Assembly (NCBI GenBank): GCA_002189035.1
Contig: CM007991.1
Coordinates: 3,348,001-3,412,000 of the forward strand
Direction of reading: 5' to 3'
Length of the DNA: 64,000 nt
DNA from: Utricularia gibba
Taxonomy: Eukaryota; Streptophyta; Magnoliopsida; Lamiales; Lentibulariaceae
Part shown: positions 26,104 to 34,394 of the stretch, in pieces
How the letters are laid out: each line of letters begins with the position of its first letter
How positions within the stretch are numbered: position 1 is the first letter of the stretch
Notes under the pieces: model-generated
Seen by the model: the letters and a program-made list of their open reading frames with translations, nothing else
What the model was told of the DNA's origin: nothing
Database searches by the model: none
Position numbers and translations under genes: made by a program

Positions 26104-26430
26104 TCATCGGTTGGCGACCTCAAAGGGGGCGGAGGGAGAGCGAGGACGACCGGAGTTGGGGTAGACCACCTCAAATGGAGCCGAGGGAGAGCGAGGACGG
26201 CCGGAGTTGGGGTGGACCACCTCAAATGGAGCCGAGGGAGAGCGAGGACGGCCGGAGTTGGGGTGGACCACCTCAAATGGAGCTGAGGGAGAGCGAGGAC
26301 GGCCGGAGTTGGGGTGGACCACCTCAAAGGGAGCTGAGGGAGAGCGAGGACGGGTGGAATAACCAGGAGAAACGAAGAGGGCGACAACTAGGAGAAAGGC
26401 AAGAAATGCGAGTGCTCCTCTGGAAGCCAT
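26104..26430 (-). CDS. Small secreted protein with five tandem Pro/Ser/Arg repeats, copy 1
   Basis: Uninterrupted 108-residue frame. Residues 1–25 (MASRGALAFLAFLLVVALF…) are a clear signal peptide. The remainder is five head-to-tail units of RPRSPSAPFEVVHPNSG, the last one truncated to RPRSPSAPFEVANR. There are no cysteines in the mature part and no membrane segment. The DNA unit is 51 nt with only a few changes between units, so the array is young or kept uniform. A TATA box lies 55 bp upstream of the start, as in the other two copies. I do not recognise the family. It could be a precursor for several copies of a short peptide, or a small Pro-rich wall protein. The paired strand is also open over this region, which is a shadow of the repeat. 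Confidence 0.7.
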   Translation of the reverse strand: MASRGALAFLAFLLVVALFVSPGYSTRPRSPSAPFEVVHPNSGRPRSPSAPFEVVHPNSGRPRSPSAPFEVVHPNSGRPRSPSAPFEVVYPNSGRPRSPSAPFEVANR

Positions 26431-26484
26431 ATTCAGAATCTAGTAGTTATGGTTTTGCATGGATTGGAGTAGAATCGATGGCCA

Positions 26485-26490
26485 TTTATA
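26485..26490 (-). promoter_or_regulatory. TATA box of repeat-peptide gene copy 1
   Basis: CCTATAAATGG on the minus strand, 55 bp before the start codon. The surrounding 80 bp are nearly identical to the promoter of copy 3 and clearly related to that of copy 2. Confidence 0.6.
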
Positions 26491-27616
26491 GGATGACACC
26501 ATGTCCAAATTCGTTGTACAAAAAATGGCCGATCAGAGGGAAGTCTACGCAGGGGGCGGACGGCTACCAGACGTTTCGATCTTCACACACATTCGAGAAC
26601 GTGCGAAGAAAAGTCCAAGTGCCCGCTGCCTCGTCACCCATGAGCAATATACATAATTTTTTTCTATATTGTTAGATAAATTAAACTAAAAACTAGATAA
26701 ATTAGGCTAATATAAAGTCCAATTAAACCAATGAGAAATATTTTAAACCTTGTTTGATTTTATTTTTTAATTATCACAATTTGAAAAATATTGTATTAAA
26801 ATTAAATGATGCATGAAGTCATCATTTACTTAAGTGATCTCTTTAAGGACCGAATGCTCCCGAGGCAATGCATATAATCGTATCGAAAACTCCAAATTTT
26901 ACGTCATTTCATCATACTCGTATGTTTTGAAAAAAAAATTGCATTGACATCAAAATGGGATTCCCGAACCGCGTCCTACTGATCATTTATTAAGATACTA
27001 AATACTGGATAAATTGGGTTAATATATAGTCCGATTAAAGCACTGGGGAGGGTAAAAGAAAGACAAGTTTCACATGCCGCGGGAGCCTTATGCTTTCCTT
27101 TCCCGGCGGTTATTAGAAAGAAAGAATTGTGCACATGTTTTGGAATACAAAAAAATAAGTATTTAATAATTAATGTGTGAGTTTGTGGGTCCCATCCCCG
27201 ATTCAGTGAACCGTAGTCATTGGAAAAAAGAATTGAAAAAGAAGCATGGTGGGCGGTGAGAGAATGCCGACGTCCGTCCATCAAACTCCTGGGTGTATTC
27301 CTCGGTCCCAATCCCATAAAAAGAAATGGCGGCTGGAAATGGAATAATTTCTTCACGTTTATTGGGGTTGATTTTTTTTAAAAAAAATTCTGAATGCGTT
27401 GGAGCAGTTGGGGTTTCTGCGTGAGGTTGCAATGGGGATGGATTTGTACCTTGGATTCACAACGCAGAAGTCGCGCGAAAGTGCCCCCGCTGGCTGCACA
27501 GCACATACGGGATGGTTTCTTTATTTGAAAGGGAGTAAAAACAGGCAACATAAGTAGAGGATAGAAGAGCTCCGACGCCTGCCGGATCGGCCCTCAGGTT
27601 TCAGCTCCAGCCTCCG

Positions 27617-28080
27617 TCAGTTGTTGATGTCGCTGCCGGGATGCCCGGGGCGCTTAGCTTGGCCGACGCCATGGCTGATTCTGCCGAGGATGGTGGCCTC
27701 CTCACCTTTTTTCACTGACTCAAAGCAACAATATCGCCAATAAGAAGAAATCCATGATACATCGGCAAAAAAGGAAAGCCATAGCCTTCATTGTATCACC
27801 ATGCTCAACCAAGCCGGGATGCCCGGGGCGCTTAGCTTGGCCGACGCCATGGCTGATTCTCCCAAGCTCGGCGGTCTCTTCACCCTTTTTCACTAAAAAA
27901 ACGTATCATTAAAATTAACACCGCAAACCATTGGTTAAATACCCCCCATAACCAAAACTACTGGTTACATGCATCCATGGAGTTGAGGTCAAAGCCCTCC
28001 GCAGTGTCTCTACCAGCAGCAACTTCAAGAGAAACCAGGAGAGCAGCAACTAGGAGAAAGGCGACTACTTTGGAAGCCAT
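27617..28080 (-). CDS. Small secreted peptide gene with two alternative 3' exons
   Basis: Exon 1 (27969–28080) codes MASKVVAFLLVAALLVSLEV, a signal peptide, then a short acidic propeptide. A GT–AG intron of 76 bp leads in phase to exon 2a (27720–27892), which reads LKKGEETAELG then GRISHGVGQAKRPGHPG and runs on to a stop at 27720 (94 residues). A second copy, exon 2b (27617–27714), has its own AG acceptor in the same phase and ends RPGHPGSDINN before a stop (69 residues). The two exons code nearly the same core, so they look like mutually exclusive or spare exons. Exon 2b probably shows the ancestral end, because the decayed copy at 31060 also ends RPGHPGSDISN. The hydrophobic tail of exon 2a is read-through of intron sequence. 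A TATA box lies 47 bp upstream. Family not recognised; the basic, Gly/Pro-rich end resembles a processed peptide hormone only in style. Confidence 0.6.
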
Positions 28081-28126
28081 ATCTGTATCTTAAAGCTTGT
28101 GTGGATTTGAGAGGACTCCCGCAGGC

Positions 28127-28136
28127 TCTTATAGAT
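28127..28136 (-). promoter_or_regulatory. TATA box of the two-exon peptide gene
   Basis: TATCTATAAGAG on the minus strand about 47 bp before the start codon at 28080, a normal plant distance allowing for a short leader. Confidence 0.5.
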
Positions 28137-28150
28137 ACGAGACCCTAAAC

Positions 28151-29690
28151 AGTAGCATTTGAAGATACAGAACCATGTCACCATTTGAATGAACCAATGG
28201 AATGGATCCCACAGCTGCTAAAGGAACCGTCCAGATACACAGATGAGCTGACAACACTCCAACCCTCTCGCTCTTAGGTTGGATCGCCCACTAGCCGGGA
28301 GAAGCTGGATTCAGCTTAAGATCAACACCTGTCCCGATTTCCAGATCGCTAAACACCTGTCCATGTTTTCGGATATGGACGATAAATCAGCATACTATTT
28401 GCTATTTCGGTTTTTGTTGTTCGCTGTAGTTGATGAGATCTCCCAAGTTGGATCCACGCAAAGCCGCCCACGAAAATTATTGCATGTTGCCAAAACGGAC
28501 GGTGGCGTGAGAGGATTTCGGATGAGTGATAAAAATGATCATTCTAAATAAAATAATACGAGATTTCATAATTTTCCAAAATAAAATTGTTTTATTTTAT
28601 CATAATTTATCGTTATGTTTTTATTTAACAATATCTTTTTGTAGGCGTTGCACTCAACTTTTTTTATAATCATCTTCATTATAAAAATATTTACAAATAA
28701 TTTTTTTTTCTAAATTAAACGAATATCAACAAAATCATCATAGTTATTTTCAATTATTTTATACTACAAAGAATAGTAATTCCATCTTTATCTTTAATGG
28801 ATCCAATATATTGATGAATTCAAAATTATTTCCCAAGAGTTTATTTTTATTCATTTAAAAAAGAGAAAAAGAAAGAATAGTACATCAACTTTAAAAACCG
28901 AATTAATAAAAATAAATTATCCTTCAGCATGGAAATTCGAATGGGCTTGGTTGGGATATTTTGGGCAGGACTAGATTGAGGTTTTGGGCTCGATAGTGTT
29001 GGGCCTTGCTAGATGGGCTGGAAGAAGCCCGGCAAGCGGCCGAGGCATCGATGGGGCGCCGACAGGGATGGCCGGGGAAGCTCCACCGGTGGACAGGCTC
29101 CGGTGTAGATACAGTGGCGGTAACGCAGCGACGGAGGATCGGGTGACGATCGAGAAGTCAACAGCGGAGGGCGGCGCGGCGGGGGAGAGCTCAGGCGACG
29201 GTATCAATGGGAGTAAACTTGTGTTTTTAAATATAATTGAGGATTTTCAAGGCAATCTTCTCCAATTCGAATTCCAACACTATCTCGGCATCGAAATCAG
29301 AAACGCAAGGATGATGGCGAAATATTTAAATTTAATGTGGATAATAATACAGATAATAATGACGTAAAAATGAGGATGAATATTATGTGGAGGATAGAGA
29401 CTGTATTGAAAAATATTTAAATTTAAAATAAAAAAATTATGTATTGATAGATAAATTTTTGGAGTATTTTTTTTTTAATTCCATAGGGGTTCCATCTTGA
29501 AATCATACAGTTTTGATTACAGAATCTCGAAATGGAAAGGGTTATATGGTTTTGGTTCCAACTACGAGTTTGATTCGAATTGATCGAATAATTAATTTGG
29601 AATAAATTGTATTTATTAACTTTATTTACATTTTGAAATATGCTAAAAATTCTTTAAATTTTAAAATATTTAAAACACAACTGAAGATGG
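28151..29690. other. AT-rich spacer between modules
   Basis: Mostly AT-rich and without a gene. An isolated GC-rich block at 28980–29220 has an open frame rich in Gly, Ala and Arg (starting 28984) with no recognisable domain; it may be a captured gene fragment. A CAG run lies at 29777–29794 just to the right. Confidence 0.5.
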
Positions 29691-29843
29691 GATTCCATTT
29701 GAGATCACGTGGCAGACCAGACGACGCACATAAACACACTGTCGTCTTCCCTTGTTATTCCAGCAACTGAATTATGCAGCAGCAGCAGCAGCAGTAGACG
29801 AGACGATATAACTTGAAAACTCCACCGGTTCTTGGGGTTCAGC

Positions 29844-30203
29844 TCATGGGTTGGCGACCTCATGGGGAGCGGAGGGGGAACGGGGACGGTTGTTGGGGTA
29901 GATCACCTCATGGGGAGCGGAGGGAGAGCGAGGACGGAGGTTGGGGAGGATCACCTCATGGGGAGCGGAGGGAGAGCGAGGACGGAGGTTGGGGAGGATC
30001 AGCTCATGGGGAGCGGAGGGGAACGGGGACGGTTGTTGGGGTAGATCACCTCATGGGGAGCGGAGGGGAACGGGGACGGTTGTTGGGTAGATCACCTCAT
30101 GGGGAGCGGAGGGGGAACGGGGACGGTTGGAATAACCAGGAGAAATGAGGAGGGCGATGAGTAGGAGAAAGGCAGCGCAGGCGAGTGCTCCTCTGGAAGC
30201 CAT
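29844..30203 (-). pseudogene. Small secreted repeat protein, copy 2 (frame broken within the repeats)
   Basis: Start at 30203 with signal peptide MASRGALACAAFLLLIALLI. The first repeat reads RPRSPSAPHEV. Units here are 48 nt (16 residues), unlike the 51 nt of copy 1. Successive units from 29859 measure 48, 48, 48, 47 and 46 nt. Two missing bases in one unit shift the frame and give a stop at 30051, leaving about 50 residues. One more missing base in the next unit brings the frame back, and the original end (…EVANP, stop at 29844) is still present. The missing bases fall in G runs (GGG for GGGG, GGGG for GGGGG). Because the losses sum to three, the gene may be intact in reality and the breaks due to consensus error; otherwise it is a young pseudogene. 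TATA box at 30260–30265. Confidence 0.6.
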
Positions 30204-30259
30204 CTTCACACTCCCTCCACTAGTTAAGCAGCTTCAATGGAATGGAATGGAGGGGCCTT

Positions 30260-30265
30260 TTTATA
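30260..30265 (-). promoter_or_regulatory. TATA box of repeat-peptide gene copy 2
   Basis: CTATAAAAAGG on the minus strand, 57 bp before the start at 30203. The downstream promoter context (AAAGTCTACGCAGGCGGG upstream of it) is shared with copies 1 and 3. Confidence 0.55.
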
Positions 30266-31059
30266 GAGGGATGGCATGTCCAAGTTCATTGTATCAAAAT
30301 GGGGGATCGGAGAAAAGTCTACGCAGGCGGGCTGACGATGACGAGACGTTTCACTCGTCATACACTTCTGAGCACATGTGGCTGGAGATAAGAGGCAAAG
30401 GCCAAGCCCCGCTGCCGGATGTTCATAATTGCTGCAATCATTCATCGCTGCTGTGCTTTATCTAGAAACCTTACCTCCAAAAATTTCACACATGATCACG
30501 TTTCTAAATCTCAGACAAGTTATTTATGAGGTCTAAAACAATATTAGACCAGTTAAATTGGGTTAAGATGTTGTCGAATTGAAGCAGTGGGGAGGGTCCA
30601 AGAACGGTAAGTTTCACATGGCGCCGCAAATCTCAACTTTCCTTTCCCGGCGGTTGATCTCATGTTTCCGGGTATAAGAAGTGATTGATTAATTAATTAA
30701 TGCGTGCGGGGCCCACACGAGACAGTGGACCCGAGTCACGGGAAGGAGAAAAAAAAAGAAGCTGTGGAAACGTCGGGAAGGAGAAAAAAAAAGAAGCTGT
30801 GGAAAGGTCGCTGGAAATGGAATAATTTCTTCCCGTTTATTTGGGTTGATATTTCCTTGATTTTTTTTTCTAAATTCCGAATGCGTTGGAGCAGTTGGGG
30901 TTTCTGCGTGAGGTTGAGGACTGGTTGCATTGGGGAAATGCACAGCAGATACGGGTTGGTTTCTTTATTTGAAAGGGAGTAAAACAGGCAACATAAATAG
31001 TGGATAGAAAAGCTCCGACGCCTTCTGGATCGGCTCTCTGGTTTCAGCTCCACCCTCCG

Positions 31060-31717
31060 TCAGTTGCTGATGTCGCTGCCGGGATGCCCGGGGCGCTTAG
31101 CTTGGCCGACGCCACGGCTGATGGTGGCCTCCTCACCCTTTTTCACTAAAAAAAAAGGGGGTATCATTAAAATAAATATACGATGATAGCACTTGTTGAT
31201 GTGTGTGTTTTTGGTGATGCTGAGCATAAAACGAATGATGTATAGCCTTTTGTTCTTGGTATTGAGAAGATCTTTGATTGAAAACAGGCTCCTATTTTTT
31301 AAGTTGATTACAGGTATTTATACAGTCAGATTTACAACGGCAGCCTATACACTAGGAATTAACCGTTGTGGTTGCTGTAGACATCAAGCTTAGGGCCTTG
31401 GATAATCATGTGACTTGGTTGCTGGATCAACCTTGAGAGCCCATTTACTTGATTTTCGGTCCAATATGATAATTCCAAGTTCGTGTTGTACTCTTTTCTT
31501 CCTCTTGCCTCCTCCCGTCGTTTTCCTCATTTCAGCATCCGATTTTTCAGAGTTTCTTTCAGAATGCTGCTGACTCACCTTTTGTTCATCCTTAACCATC
31601 ATCATACGACACCAATGTCCAAATACCCTCATGTATAGAATGATAAAACAAAACTACTGGTTGCATTCATCCACGGAGTTGGGAAATAAGGAAAAAGGCG
31701 ACTACTTTGGAAGCAAT
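31060..31717 (-). pseudogene. Decayed copy of the two-exon peptide gene
   Basis: The second exon (31060–31145) is intact: after an AG acceptor it reads LKKGEEATISRGVGQAKRPG then HPGSDISN and a stop. It lacks 12 nt in frame relative to the copy at 27617. Exon 1 (about 31650–31717) has lost its start (ATG to ATT at 31715–31717) and most of its middle, but keeps GCTTCCAAAGTAGTCGCC. The intron carries an insertion of about 457 bp (31189–31645). The gene is therefore dead, although the peptide-coding end stayed open. Confidence 0.62.
31189..31645. mobile_element. Insertion of unknown type in the peptide-gene intron
   Basis: Relative to the same intron in copy 1 this locus has about 457 extra bases. 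They are bracketed by ATGATA at 31183–31188 and 31640–31645, a candidate target-site duplication. The insert has a minus-strand open frame (31390–31632) rich in Lys, Glu and Ser that I do not recognise. It could be a solo LTR or a small non-autonomous element. Confidence 0.4.
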
Positions 31718-33029
31718 CTCATCCCACCAATTTCATGCATGCCAAAGAACGATTATGTACTAGTAAAAACTAATGGTTGATGATGAATCAATTTTAAGCA
31801 ATCTCATCCGACCTGCCATGAACTCAGAGCTGCTGCTGGAACACATCGCGTGCAATGAGGAAGAGGGAAGAAGCCGTGAGATGAAGACATAAAATCAATG
31901 GGTTAAAATATTGGGCCTGCGATGCATGGGTTTGCAACAATAAGCCCGAAGGCCAAACCTATGTCTAAAGAGCAACCCAAACCAGACCGGCCCGACTACT
32001 GAACAACAATAACCTGCAACACTAATGCAAATCTATATCCTAGTTCCCACACCCGGTGCGCAAGTGTGGGGAATTTGCTGCACATTCGTTGTACGGTGAG
32101 TTTTTTTTTTTTTTAAAAAAACTATTTAATCAAATTCCAACTCATTCACTTGATTTTTCATATTTTAGTTCATATTCATCAATCGATTATTCAATCATCA
32201 TCATCATCATCCACCATTTAAATTACGATGATCATCATTTATAGATTATCGTTTTAATTTTCATTTGTTTTTTTTAATATTGATTTTTTTATTTGAAATT
32301 TATATTTCTAGATTTATGAATTTGATGCTATGATATCTTTAAATTGTTAATTATTTAATTCTAATCTATTTATGTTTACTTATTATTTGATCATGATTAT
32401 ATAAATATATTTTGTTTTTGGTAACAATGACATAAATAATGTATGAAAATTTATTTTCAAAATGCACATACTCCATACAATATATTTTTCATTAATTTTT
32501 TAGTTAAAAATTATTTTAATTTAGTATTTTTTTTAAAAAATAATAATAATATAACTTAAATATAATATTATAGGAAGGAAGGGATGGAATAATTCCAGGT
32601 GGTATAATACAATTTTATCCTTCTTTAATATTATATTACGATCTTCATGATTTTTTTCACCTCATTTTCGATAATTCCCATTCTTTCAAATAATTATTCC
32701 TTCTACAACCTTCTTTACTATTTGTTCAAATAAATTGATATTCGATGCGTATTTTGAAAAAGATGTATGTTTTCAATCATGATTTATTTAAAAGAATATG
32801 ATAATCCAACGCATTTTATACCATATTTTTTACTTATCAAACTAAATATGATATTTAAAATGCTTTTTTTATTTAATTATATCCATTTTCTATCTAATAT
32901 TCTTATTAAAATATTTCTTGGTATATCAAATTTTCCTAAAACAAATACACCCTAAGTGTATTTATATATTTTTACTATATTACTAATAACGTCAAGTGTA
33001 TGAAAGATGAATAAAAGAGCTGAACTGAT
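31718..33029. other. AT-rich spacer between modules 2 and 3
   Basis: No supported gene. 32100–32960 is very AT-rich with a CAT/ATC microsatellite at about 32197–32212. Open frames here are low-complexity Ile/Phe/Tyr strings. Confidence 0.6.
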
Positions 33030-33175
33030 TTTATTTCAAATCATGTGGCAGACCACACACACAACACAGACATTGTGGTCTTTCCTTCTTATTCCAACGA
33101 CAACTGAACTGCAAATGCAGAACGAGAAGCAGCACACAAAATAACTTGAAAACCCCACCAGTTCTTGGGTTCAGC

Positions 33176-33385
33176 TCATGGGTCAGCGACCTCAAAGGCG
33201 GCGGAGGGAGAGCGAGGACGGCCGGAGTTGGGGTAGGCAACTGAGTGAGATGGAGGGCGGCCGGCATTTGGGTAGACTAACTCACGGGGAAAGGATGGGG
33301 AAGGAGGGCGGGAATAACTAGGAGAAATGAGGAGGGCGACAAGCAGGAGAAAGGCAGCAAAGGCGAGTACTCCTCTGGAAGCCAT
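33176..33385 (-). CDS. Small secreted repeat protein, copy 3 (short)
   Basis: Uninterrupted 69-residue frame. The signal peptide (MASRGVLAFAAFLLLVALLI) matches copies 1 and 2. Only about two and a half repeats remain: RPPSPSFPRELVYPNAG, then RPPSHSVAYPNSG, then RPRSPSAAFEVADP. The units are more diverged than in copy 1, and the array was contracted. The frame and end (EVAxx, stop) are kept. The TATA box at 33440–33445 is 55 bp upstream. Function unknown, as for copy 1. Confidence 0.65.
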   Translation of the reverse strand: MASRGVLAFAAFLLLVALLISPSYSRPPSPSFPRELVYPNAGRPPSHSVAYPNSGRPRSPSAAFEVADP

Positions 33386-33439
33386 CTTCAGAATCTACTA
33401 GTTAAGCTTTTGCATGGATTGGAGTAAAATCGGTGGCCA

Positions 33440-33445
33440 TTTATA
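33440..33445 (-). promoter_or_regulatory. TATA box of repeat-peptide gene copy 3
   Basis: CCTATAAATGG on the minus strand, same sequence and spacing as copy 1. Confidence 0.6.
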
Positions 33446-33930
33446 GGATGACACCATGTCAAATTCATACTATCAAAAATGGCCGATCAGAGGGAAAGTC
33501 TACACAGGCGGGCGGGCGGGCGGCTACACATTCCAGCACGGCAGCACGTGAGATGAAATATCCAAGGCCCGCTTAGCCAAACTCAGTTAAAATGGAAAAA
33601 AAAAAAAGGTTTCTGACATAGTTGCTTTGAGCATTTCTCGTCAGTGAAAAGGCGGCTGGGAATGGATTAGTTTCTCCCTCACGTTTATTCCCGTTGATGC
33701 TTTCTTGAAGTTTTGTTTTTAATTTGGAATGAATTGGAGCAGGCGGCGTTTCTGCGTGAGGTTTGAGGACTGGTTGCAATGGGGATGGAATGTACTTTGG
33801 ATTCAGATCGCACAAGTACCTCCCTGACTTGACTGCCCACACCGGGTGGTTTCTTTATCTGAAAGGGATAAAAAACAGGCAATAGAAGTAGTGGATAGAA
33901 GAGCTCCGACGCAGCCCGCAGATTTAGCTC

Positions 33931-34394
33931 GCTGTATGCCAATGGCGGCAAATGGTCGTTTAGGGCTTTTATATATTTTATATTCTATTTTTTATTAATT
34001 TTACATCTTTACGATATTTTTATAGAAAAAAACATATTTTATGAATTTTTAGTTCATTTTTTGAATTAATTTAAAAATAAATCAAGTCTCTTAAAATTAT
34101 GTATTTAAAAGTACATGAATTTGAGTACTATTATGTAATGGTTAGTAACCGTCACAAAGTTCGATTAGCCAAGCTGCATATGGGAGTCCAAGTGCTTATT
34201 TCAAGGGTTGTTCGCTGTGTTATGATCAGGTGAATACGTTATATATCTGTCGTCTATGTACATAACCCAGTTTGCTTGCATCAAGATGTCCCTACGGTGA
34301 ATGCGCTTTCTCTACTCCAGTGAACAAAAAGAAATTGTCACAGCTCCGGGATTGCCAACCAGGCAGGTTTGTATGCAGACTGCGGAGCACCCAA
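33931..34394. other. Spacer and 3' flank of NHX6
   Basis: AT-rich DNA (33960–34130) and the 3' untranslated region of NHX6. No coding frame supported. Confidence 0.55.

Larger units (their letters stand above)
25980..28150 (-). repeat. Tandem module, copy 1 (two small secreted-protein genes)
   Basis: Copy 1 contains the repeat-peptide gene (26104–26430), a shared spacer (about 27040–27616) and the two-exon peptide gene (27617–28080). The spacer marker GCGTTGGAGCAGTTGGGG (27397) recurs near 30883, and a diverged form lies near 33729. The line CTCCGACGCC before the peptide gene recurs too. Confidence 0.75.
29691..31717 (-). repeat. Tandem module, copy 2
   Basis: Holds the second repeat-peptide gene (29844–30203), the shared spacer (about 30590–31059) and a decayed two-exon peptide gene (31060–31717) interrupted by an insertion. 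Order and strand match copy 1. The starts of the two repeat-peptide genes are 3,773 bp apart. Confidence 0.72.
33030..33930 (-). repeat. Tandem module, copy 3 (truncated)
   Basis: Holds the third repeat-peptide gene (33176–33385) and the left part of the shared spacer (about 33640–33910, with the TTTCTGCGTGAGG marker). Homology stops near AGCTCCGACGC at 33902–33912, so the two-exon peptide gene is missing. Its promoter is closer to copy 1 than to copy 2. Confidence 0.7.

Noticed and set aside
26007-26675. A 222-residue plus-strand open frame with repeats across the first repeat-peptide gene
   Set aside because: It is the antisense shadow of the 51-nt repeat. The minus-strand frame has the signal peptide, the TATA box and equivalents in two other copies.
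27597-27745. Plus-strand frames around GGGATGCCCGGGGCGCTTAG, repeated three times (for example MPGALSLADAMADS)
   Set aside because: At first these looked like a conserved peptide family. The minus-strand reading joins in phase to a signal-peptide exon with proper GT–AG ends, which explains the repeated block better.
29813-30148. Plus-strand repeat-bearing frame (GSGGRARTEVGEDHLM type)
   Set aside because: Antisense shadow of repeat-peptide copy 2; it has no counterpart in copies 1 and 3.
25980-33930. CRISPR-like or bacterial operon interpretation of the repeat array
   Set aside because: The DNA is plant nuclear. The repeats are coding, 48–51 nt, directly adjacent without spacers, and lie within small secreted-protein frames.
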